DNA from: M1-B18 sp048264125
Lineage (GTDB): Bacteria > Bacillota > Clostridia > Peptostreptococcales > Natronincolaceae
Length of the DNA stretch: 64,000 nucleotides
Assembly (NCBI GenBank): GCA_048264125.1
Contig: JBLXDM010000004.1
Location: 1-64,000, forward strand
Reading direction: 5' to 3'
In this document: piece after piece, positions 57,773 to 64,000 of the stretch
How positions within the stretch are numbered: the stretch's first letter is position 1
Layout: each line of letters opens with the position of its first letter
Program-made: the position numbers and the translations under genes
The notes under the pieces: generated by a model
The model's database searches: none
What the model saw: the letters and a program-made list of their open reading frames with translations, nothing else
What the model was told of the DNA's origin: nothing

Positions 57773-58985
57773 ATCCTCTGTCCTCCTTAACAACCTCTAA
57801 TACGCTACAGCTTAGCTCTCCATCCAGCAAAGACAGGCTAATATGCTCCTTAGCCTTCACCTGCGAAACGCTCCTTATTATGCTGCCCTCATTATTTTTA
57901 GCAAGGCTGAAGCCTCTTGACATCACCGATAAGGGGCTAAGGCTATGGAGCCTTTCAGCATAGCTTTTCAGACTGTCCTGCTGTCTTACAAGTCTGTTCA
58001 TCATAATCTTAGCGGCATCCTCCATCAATCGGTCCAGCCGTTGCCTTCTGTCATATACAGCTGCAAATGGATATTTATAGCTATAGGAATGCTTAAATAA
58101 CTCCAGACGATTCCTTTTGTCCTTGACATTTGCCGACACCCCATAGCATAGCCTTTTATTGATAGTGGATAAAAGCTCCTTTACCTCACGTTTGTCTGGA
58201 ACCGCCATCTCAGCTGCAGCAGAGGGTGTGGGCGCTCTAAAATCCGCAACGAAATCCGCTATGGTATAATCCGTTTCATGTCCTACTGCAGATATAACCG
58301 GTATTTTACTTTCATAAATTGCCCTCGCTACTATTTCTTCATTAAAGGCCCATAGCTCCTCTATGGAGCCACCGCCTCTGCCGGTAATGATTAAATCTAT
58401 ATCCTCTAGGGAATTGCACAGCTGCAGCCCTCTAGCTATAGAGGCCGAAGCCCCCTCCCCTTGAACCTGAGCAGGGATAACCACCAGCTGTGCGGCAGGC
58501 ATTCTTCGCTTGATTACAGATATGATGTCTCTTATGGCGGCTCCGGTGGGTGAGGTTACAATGGCAACCCGCTTGGGTAAAAAGGGCAGAGGCTTTTTAT
58601 TCCTCTTATCAAAAAGACCCTCCTTCTCCAGCCTTTCCTTCAGCTGCTGAAAGGCCAAATATAGGGCTCCTACCCCCTGAGGCTCAATTTCACTGGCATA
58701 TAGCTGGTATTGTCCATCTCTTTCATATATGGAGATATACCCCTTAATGTTTACCTTCAGCCCCTCCTCTAGGTTAAATTGCAGCCTCTCGCTGTGGGCC
58801 TTAAACATCACGCAATGAATTTTACTTGCATTATCCTTCAGGGTAAAATAAATGTGACCACTGCTATGGTGCTTTAGATTTGAAATCTCGCCCTTAACCC
58901 TGATATTATGTAGTATCGGATCATTTGTAAGAATACGCTTTATGTAGGAAGTAACCTCTGAAACCGTTAAAATCTTTATTTGCAT
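57753..58985 (-). CDS. xseA: Exodeoxyribonuclease VII large subunit
   Basis: About 410 residues from the ATG at 58983-58985. The N-terminal OB fold (KILTVSEVTSYIKRIL, VKGEISNLKHHSSGHIYFTL) is followed by the catalytic domain with VAIVTSPTGAAIRDII (about 138-153) and TGRGGGSIEELWAFN (about 198-212). The C-terminus is helical. I chose this start for the GGGGGTAG ribosome site; a longer frame to 59072 runs into the upstream gene. It overlaps xseB at the 3' end and the TsaD-like gene by none. Confidence 0.92.
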   Translation of the reverse strand: MQIKILTVSEVTSYIKRILTNDPILHNIRVKGEISNLKHHSSGHIYFTLKDNASKIHCVMFKAHSERLQFNLEEGLKVNIKGYISIYERDGQYQLYASEIEPQGVGALYLAFQQLKERLEKEGLFDKRNKKPLPFLPKRVAIVTSPTGAAIRDIISVIKRRMPAAQLVVIPAQVQGEGASASIARGLQLCNSLEDIDLIITGRGGGSIEELWAFNEEIVARAIYESKIPVISAVGHETDYTIADFVADFRAPTPSAAAEMAVPDKREVKELLSTINKRLCYGVSANVKDKRNRLELFKHSYSYKYPFAAVYDRRQRLDRLMEDAAKIMMNRLVRQQDSLKSYAERLHSLSPLSVMSRGFSLAKNNEGSIIRSVSQVKAKEHISLSLLDGELSCSVLEVVKEDRGYEKEKI

Positions 58986-58989
58986 ACTG

Positions 58990-59949
58990 CTACCCCCGGA
59001 TACCATTATATTTTTTGACTCCCAAAGCGCTGATTCCAACTGCATTATCGGTGCAATGCTTTGGCAGACCATAATTTATGCTAAGATTATTCTCCTTAAA
59101 TCCGTCGGCTAAAACTGACCTTATGAATTTGTTGGAGGCAACGCCACCCACCAGTAAAAGCTCCTTAGCCCTATAGTCCTTAAGGGCATTTTTAATACAC
59201 TTAAGAAGAGACCTTCCAATACACTGAAATGCTAAATAGGCAACCTCCTCTGGTGCCGACCCCTTATCAATTTGTCTCTGTAGAAAGGTCTCGGGACCAG
59301 AAAAGCTAACGGATGTAGCCTTTACGGAAACCGGAGCCTCAATAGCCTGTCCAGCCCATTTGTCCGCCAGCTCCTCTAAATGAGGACCCGCAGGAAAGGG
59401 CAAACCAAGCCTTACTCCTAATCTGTCAATAAGCTGGCCTGCGCTTATATCAGCGGAGCCGCCTATAATATCTATATCATACCCCTCTTTAGCAGGATTT
59501 ACCAGTAAAAGCTCTGTAGTTCCTCCTGATAAATGAAAGGCCAGAAAGGGCTGCTGAAACTGAATATTGGCAGACCACAGGCCTGCTTCTATATGACCCT
59601 CCTGATGACTGAAGGGATAAAATGGAATCTTCATAACTTGGCTTATGGACTGGCCATAGGAGCTGGCGGCTAAGAAAACTGGCATGTAGGAGGATTCCAA
59701 TGGTCTGGGCCTTGTCGCACCGCTAACGGCGACGATATCATAAGCATCCAGCCCCGCCAGAAGTCCATTAAATAGTTGCGGCAGATTTTTAACATGCTGA
59801 AACAATGCATCCGATTGCCTTAAGCCTAAGCTGCCCTTTTGTACCGGTAGCAGCTGTCGGGCTTCACTGATTAGCTTGCCCTCTAGGCTCATTAACGCTA
59901 AAGAGGTGGTATAATTACTGGTATCAATCCCTAATACTAGTTTTTGCAT
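58990..59949 (-). CDS. Kae1/TsaD-like ASKHA protein (paralogue)
   Basis: 319 residues of the Kae1/TsaD fold. It has VLGIDTSNYTTSLAL (about 4-18), the metal ligands HQEGH (HxxxH, about 114-118) and LLLVGGVASNKFIR (about 265-278) plus CTDNAVGISALG at the end. Its length is about that of TsaD, but the gene lies between nusB and xseA rather than in the tsaBD locus. It probably is a second TsaD-like protein typical of Clostridia whose role is unknown. It overlaps nusB by 26 bp. Confidence 0.85.
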   Translation of the reverse strand: MQKLVLGIDTSNYTTSLALMSLEGKLISEARQLLPVQKGSLGLRQSDALFQHVKNLPQLFNGLLAGLDAYDIVAVSGATRPRPLESSYMPVFLAASSYGQSISQVMKIPFYPFSHQEGHIEAGLWSANIQFQQPFLAFHLSGGTTELLLVNPAKEGYDIDIIGGSADISAGQLIDRLGVRLGLPFPAGPHLEELADKWAGQAIEAPVSVKATSVSFSGPETFLQRQIDKGSAPEEVAYLAFQCIGRSLLKCIKNALKDYRAKELLLVGGVASNKFIRSVLADGFKENNLSINYGLPKHCTDNAVGISALGVKKYNGIRG

Positions 59950-60379
59950 CTTTTTCCTTTTCCTTTAAGCCCTTGTCCTCTGCATATTTTCCAAGGATTC
60001 CATTGACAAATGCAGCTGATTCCTCAGAATTGAATTTTTTTGCCAGCTCTATTGCTTCATTTATGGCAACGGCATAGGGTACCTCTTCTATGTACAATAT
60101 TTCGGCAAGTGCCAGACGTAAAATAGCCAAGTCCACCTTGGAAATACGATTAATCCTCCAGCCCTTTGAATAGCCTTCAATTTCCTCATCCAATTCCTTT
60201 AGGTGGGCTATTACCTCCCCCAGCACCAAATTGATATACTGTTTTTGCTTTTCCTCCAGGGACTCCTCCACGGTTTCCTCCAGTATATCCTCTTGTATCT
60301 TACTTATATCATAATCATTTTGAACACTCATCTGGAACAATATCTTCATGCAATGCTCACGGGCAATCCTTCTACTCAT
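59924..60379 (-). CDS. nusB: Transcription antitermination protein NusB
   Basis: 151 residues, all-helical. The N-terminus SRRIAREHCMKILFQM and the RISKVDLAILRLALAEIL (about 81-98) with YAVAINEAIELAKKF are typical NusB segments. NusB with NusE and NusA-boxA RNA antiterminates rRNA transcription. It overlaps the start of the TsaD-like gene by 26 bp. Confidence 0.93.
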   Translation of the reverse strand: MSRRIAREHCMKILFQMSVQNDYDISKIQEDILEETVEESLEEKQKQYINLVLGEVIAHLKELDEEIEGYSKGWRINRISKVDLAILRLALAEILYIEEVPYAVAINEAIELAKKFNSEESAAFVNGILGKYAEDKGLKEKEKDAKTSIRD

Positions 60380-60525
60380 TGTCTTCCTCCTCTGTTAATC
60401 TCTTGGGCTTATATCATTATTGTTGATTAACCTTTAATATTTTATTATTATTTCTTAGAAATAGCCTGTCTACTAAAAAAGTTCTTTAAATGACAAAGCC
60501 TCAAGCAATTCTCTGCTACAATAAA

Positions 60526-60545
60526 CCCTCTGTAAAAACAGAGGG
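60526..60545 (-). terminator. Intrinsic terminator of the Asp23 gene
   Basis: CCCTCTGT pairs perfectly with ACAGAGGG around AAAA; on the minus strand it is followed by TTTATTG, a weak T-run. Confidence 0.55.
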
Positions 60546-60558
60546 CTTCAGAATGTCT

Positions 60559-60951
60559 TTATTTTGTATTTTCTACCTGTTGAGGAGCCTGCTCTTCCTC
60601 CTTAGGGAAATTAACCCCCTGAATATGTATATTTACCTCAACCACATTTAAATTTGCCATTGTCTGTATGGTTTTTTTAACTTTATCTTGAATTTCCCAT
60701 GCAACGTCAGGAATTTTAGTTCCATAGTCAACTATAAGGTTTAAATCAATAAAAGCGCCTTTATCATTGACAGAAACCTTAACCCCCTTAGACAAGGTTT
60801 TTTTACCTAGAATTTCTGCGATCCCACCAACCAAACCGCCACTCATACCAGCTACGCCCTTTACTTCAATAGCTGCAATACCTGCTATGGTTGCTAATAC
60901 ATCTTCTGCAATATTCACTTCCCCGTACTCTAAATCTTGTATCGCATCCAT
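60559..60951 (-). CDS. Asp23/Gls24 family envelope stress protein
   Basis: 130 residues. The start with YGEVNIAEDVLATIAGIAAIEVKG and the following MSGG and KVKKTIQTMANLNVVEVNIH are diagnostic of Asp23 (YqhY-like). Such proteins are membrane-associated and relate to cell-envelope and fatty-acid regulation. It lies between the spoIIIA genes and nusB, an order common in Firmicutes (accB/accC are often nearby, but are not here). Confidence 0.92.
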   Translation of the reverse strand: MDAIQDLEYGEVNIAEDVLATIAGIAAIEVKGVAGMSGGLVGGIAEILGKKTLSKGVKVSVNDKGAFIDLNLIVDYGTKIPDVAWEIQDKVKKTIQTMANLNVVEVNIHIQGVNFPKEEEQAPQQVENTK

Positions 60952-61020
60952 GTTTTCACCTCCTGAGTGTCAAATATCTAGATACATTATACCAAAATCC
61001 ATCATTATTGACAAACAGTT

Positions 61021-61746
61021 CTATTTCTTATTCATTATAATTATATTATCCATCACGATATCCGTCTCTCTCCGTACAATATCAACGATTTTGGCTACGT
61101 CTGTGGATTCAAGCCCTTCGCTTTGAACAACGATATTAATGGATTGGTCTGAAAGATATACCACCACGTCATTGAAGCCCTTAGCCAATACCATGCTCTC
61201 TATCATCATTTCCTTTTCAGTGCTGGTTATAAGGTTTAGCTTCATTGACTGTGCCTGATCCTTTATCTCCTGTCCAGTATTATTATTGTCTATAATTTCA
61301 TTTAGATTACTGATCATTTCGCTTCTCTTTTTATCTCTTTCTAGTCTTGTCTCTATAAAGAAGGAGCTCTTCTGCATTACCTCCTTGCTGGTTATAACCT
61401 GAGTAATCTGAGAATTTGTCTCCTGAACCAATTCGCTTAGATAATTTTCTCTGCTATCCACCACTACGGCGTTTTCTATTTCATTTTCCTTCTGCGAGGA
61501 TTCCTCCAGCTCCTCTATTTCCTCCATATCCTCTGCCTCATCGCTAAGAACCATTTCATCCTCACCCAATATATCTGTAAGCATTCCGTTTTCCCGCATC
61601 ATTGTCATTTCATAATTCTCCAGCTCACTGGAGGTTTGCAATAGCGCCTGGTTATTTAAGCTGTAGTTAATATAGCCAATCAACCCCAGCATTAGCACCA
61701 GTGAAAATATAATAAAATTCTTTCTTTGAAATTTGTCTAATTTCAT
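61021..61746 (-). CDS. spoIIIAH: Stage III sporulation protein AH
   Basis: 241 residues. A single N-terminal membrane helix (NFIIFSLVLMLGLIGYINY) is followed by an acidic stretch (about 55-85) and a C-terminal domain related to YscJ/FliF (STEKEMMIESMVLAKGFNDVV). SpoIIIAH is made in the mother cell; with SpoIIQ from the forespore it forms the feeding-tube channel between the two cells. It is the last gene of the spoIIIA operon here. Confidence 0.93.
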   Translation of the reverse strand: MKLDKFQRKNFIIFSLVLMLGLIGYINYSLNNQALLQTSSELENYEMTMMRENGMLTDILGEDEMVLSDEAEDMEEIEELEESSQKENEIENAVVVDSRENYLSELVQETNSQITQVITSKEVMQKSSFFIETRLERDKKRSEMISNLNEIIDNNNTGQEIKDQAQSMKLNLITSTEKEMMIESMVLAKGFNDVVVYLSDQSINIVVQSEGLESTDVAKIVDIVRRETDIVMDNIIIMNKK

Positions 61747-61769
61747 ATATAGCCCTCCCTTGCCTTCAA

Positions 61770-62360
61770 TTAATTTTTAGGATAAATCTGAACCTTATGA
61801 CCCGGTATTTGAAGTACTGTTTTCACAGCCTCATATAGCTTAGCCTCCACCTCAATGTCCTCTGCCCCGTCCGCCACAACGATGACACCCTTTACCAGCG
61901 GCTTAATTTCCTTAATAACAACAGGCTTATTACCAGAGGTGTCGTTGGTGACAACAGTACTATTATTTTTATTTTGTGTATTGACGGTTCTTGTGCCGCC
62001 GTTTGAATCCTTTTCCTCTGTTATCTCTACGGATTCAACCGTATTCAAGGCGGGTATGATTTCGGAGCCCATCTCGAAGGTAATCATTACCTCCACCTCA
62101 CCTGCCCCCTTTATGGTTTCTAATATCCTCTTCAGTCTTTCTTCCTCAACCTGCTCCTCGGACTTCACTTGGTTTTCCTGCATAACCAGCTGCTGACCGG
62201 GGGAGCCTCCGTTATCGTTTTTAGCGGTAATATCCCTAAACAGGAAATCACCAGAAACTATTAGGGCCATTATTGCCATTGCAATAATCACCAATATGTT
62301 GGCTACATATTTTTTGGACACCAGCTTTTTGATAGCTTCATTAAATTTATCCATCCTCAT
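61770..62360 (-). CDS. spoIIIAG: Stage III sporulation protein AG
   Basis: 196 residues with one N-terminal membrane helix (VANILVIIAMAIMALIVSG) and an extracellular ring-forming domain with GAGEVEVMITFEMGSEI (about 90-106) and GVIVVADGAEDIEVEAKL near the end. It forms the ring of the spoIIIA channel. It follows spoIIIAF by 13 bp. Confidence 0.93.
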   Translation of the reverse strand: MRMDKFNEAIKKLVSKKYVANILVIIAMAIMALIVSGDFLFRDITAKNDNGGSPGQQLVMQENQVKSEEQVEEERLKRILETIKGAGEVEVMITFEMGSEIIPALNTVESVEITEEKDSNGGTRTVNTQNKNNSTVVTNDTSGNKPVVIKEIKPLVKGVIVVADGAEDIEVEAKLYEAVKTVLQIPGHKVQIYPKN

Positions 62361-62373
62361 CGTTCCTCCCCTG

Positions 62374-63003
62374 CTAATTGTTACTCTTTAGTATCGCTAC
62401 AGATATATTGTCTCTTGAGACCTGATAAAAGCTGCTGAAATCATCTATTATAGCCTCGCCTCTACTACCTATCAATATGCTGTCATCTTCGATATTATTA
62501 TTACTTTTTGATGTTATTGTAACATTGACATTTATCTCTTGGATTCCTGAACTACTGTCATTCACTGTATCCTCATCCTCCCTTAATACAATGTAAATCC
62601 CCTTAATGCTACCGAAGCTCTCCTGGTCAGTCTCTTCTATCTCCAGTTCAATATCGTGAGCTGAAACCCCCAGCTGGGTCTCCAGCCTACCTGACATTTG
62701 CTTTTTTAGCTCCTCCTTGTATAGCTCCAGCACCATATCATTATTAGAAAATTGCTGCTGCTGCACTCTGTTTTGCAGAGTCATCTGCTCCATTTGATTT
62801 GATGCTGCCATGATACCCTCTCCAAGATCTCCTCCGTTTTCTACGAAGCCCAGTAAGGGCTTTAATATAACAAACATGATTAAAAGCCCAATAATAACAC
62901 TAATGTATCTTTTGTGATTTGAATTTGGCAGCAAAATTTCAATAAAGGTAACGAAAATAATAATTGATATTATGGTTACGATCCATTCCCTGAAAAGCTC
63001 CAT
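62374..63003 (-). CDS. spoIIIAF: Stage III sporulation protein AF
   Basis: 209 residues. Two N-terminal membrane helices (ITIISIIIFVTFIEILLP, VIIGLLIMFVILKPLL) are followed by a soluble domain. The pattern SNHKRYISVIIGLLIM is typical of SpoIIIAF. It belongs to the spoIIIA secretion-like complex in the mother cell. It follows spoIIIAE by 8 bp. Confidence 0.92.
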   Translation of the reverse strand: MELFREWIVTIISIIIFVTFIEILLPNSNHKRYISVIIGLLIMFVILKPLLGFVENGGDLGEGIMAASNQMEQMTLQNRVQQQQFSNNDMVLELYKEELKKQMSGRLETQLGVSAHDIELEIEETDQESFGSIKGIYIVLREDEDTVNDSSSGIQEINVNVTITSKSNNNIEDDSILIGSRGEAIIDDFSSFYQVSRDNISVAILKSNN

Positions 63004-63011
63004 CTCTCCAC

Positions 63012-64000
63012 CTACCTCATCATTACTGTTATATTTCCGGTGCTTACAATTATGGTAATGGTAATAAAGAACATGATTGCCACCGAGGACACCGTAGCAA
63101 ATAGTAGCACAAGAGAGCTGCTCATCTGGTTAAGGCAATCCACCAGCTGGTTTTGGGCTATTGGCTCTATGATGGCTGCACATAGCTTATATATCACTAT
63201 CAGCGAAAGAATTTTTATCATAGGCACAAGGCAAATTAAAAATACACTGAAGAGTCCTATTGCGCCGATGGCATTTTTTAAAAGCAATGAGCTGCCTATT
63301 ACCATATCCATTGCATCCGAGAGGAAGCCCCCAACTATGGGAATAAATTTGTCTACTGCAAACTTAGCAGTTCGTATTGTTACGCCGTCTACGGTTGCAG
63401 CTGCAATTCCCTGAATAGAGATAACCCCTACAAAGGCAGTTAATACAAAGCCCAAAATTACCGTGGCAATCTGCTTCAGCAGCGAGGCCAGCTTTGAAAC
63501 CTGAATTTTTGAGGAAAAGTTGTTAACAATAGCCAGTACAGCTGAAAAAAAGATTAATGGCAGCACTATCGTCTTTAGGATGGTGGCTATAAAGCCTATT
63601 GCCCCCAACAGCATAGGCTGGAAGAAGGCCGAGGTGGTGATTCCCCCCATAGCCAGCAGTATAGCCAGCAGCACCGGCATCAAAGCCTGCATGAAGGTTA
63701 CCATCATATCGATGGTTTCTCTCCCTAGATTAATGGCTATTAAAAAGCTCTTAATGGTCAGAGCAATGATAACCATGTAGCACACACTATAGGCTAATCT
63801 GCCGACGGCATCATTCTCAAAGGCGCTTTGCAAATTGCTCAGGAGGGCATATATGGAGGCCAGTACAATAATTTGACCCATAAGCTTCCAATTTGCTATT
63901 ACCTCCTTAAACAAAAATCTAAGGCTTCCATTTATTAGGTCCTTGAAGGAGATTACACCCTCTCCCTTTAAAACCTTCAAGATTAGCTGCTTCAGCTCAA
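63012..64000 (-). CDS. spoIIIAE: Stage III sporulation protein AE (N-terminus off window)
   Basis: The frame is open to the right edge of the window, so the first part is missing; the full protein is near 390-400 residues and 329 are here. It has about seven membrane helices (for example FLIAINLGRETIDMMVTFM, GGFLSDAMDMVIGSSLLL). These match SpoIIIAE, the large membrane component of the spoIIIA complex. The 3' end is followed 8 bp later by spoIIIAF. An internal TTG at 63978-63980 is not the start. Confidence 0.9.
   Translation of the reverse strand, partial: ELKQLILKVLKGEGVISFKDLINGSLRFLFKEVIANWKLMGQIIVLASIYALLSNLQSAFENDAVGRLAYSVCYMVIIALTIKSFLIAINLGRETIDMMVTFMQALMPVLLAILLAMGGITTSAFFQPMLLGAIGFIATILKTIVLPLIFFSAVLAIVNNFSSKIQVSKLASLLKQIATVILGFVLTAFVGVISIQGIAAATVDGVTIRTAKFAVDKFIPIVGGFLSDAMDMVIGSSLLLKNAIGAIGLFSVFLICLVPMIKILSLIVIYKLCAAIIEPIAQNQLVDCLNQMSSSLVLLFATVSSVAIMFFITITIIVSTGNITVMMR

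Overview
The window looks like chromosomal DNA of an endospore-forming, low-GC Clostridia species. It carries spo0A, spoIVB, spoIIM, spoIIIAE-AH and a ytfJ/gerW-type gene, plus an OLE RNA locus of the kind known mainly from anaerobic and extremophilic Firmicutes. An Alkaliphilus/Natronincola-like relative would fit, but the genus is inference. Almost everything is on the minus strand and tightly packed.

Bases 1-480 are more GC-rich than the rest and resemble the 5' end of a group II intron cut by the window edge. A two-gene McrBC-like restriction module follows (0.5-3.2 kb). The 3.7-23 kb stretch is a mix of housekeeping and accessory genes: a nucleoside-gate membrane protein, a Y-family polymerase behind a LexA box, an ABC-F ATPase, an unusual FAD/Fe-S redox pair, a seven-repeat LysM protein, CorA, acetyltransferases, small membrane proteins, a carboxypeptidase and the DUF2953-ytfJ pair. 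A plus-strand polyamine module (XRE-cupin regulator, speE, speB) sits between ytfI/ytfJ and scpAB. ScpB, ScpA, a site-2 protease and a DHH-CBS-tRNA nucleotidyltransferase fusion follow on the minus strand.

From 29.7 to 33 kb lies an accessory island: an ABC exporter operon, its probable HTH repressor and a broken TipAS-like gene. The operon and the repressor gene have near-identical promoters, each overlapped by the same palindrome. Next comes the nucleoside salvage block (xerD, deoB, two purine phosphorylases, pyrimidine phosphorylase, dac). It leads into an envelope cluster (spoIIM, nudix, DUF3866, MraY-like and GT2 transferases, SteB-like, SteA-like), then recX (plus strand), spo0A, spoIVB, recN, argR, tlyA and dxs. 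The 54.8-56.2 kb stretch holds an OapA-like membrane protein and a roughly 620-nt structured RNA that I identify as OLE RNA, with its own promoter. After that come a PAP2-like gene, ispA, xseB, xseA, a TsaD-like paralogue, nusB, an Asp23 protein and the spoIIIAH-AG-AF-AE genes, the last cut by the right edge.

The most interesting items are the OLE RNA/OapA locus, the shared operator of the ABC exporter and its regulator together with an unlisted 24-codon leader gene, a purine nucleoside phosphorylase paralogue with both base-recognition residues changed, a hairpin covering the spoIIM ribosome binding site, and several palindromic or dispersed intergenic repeats.
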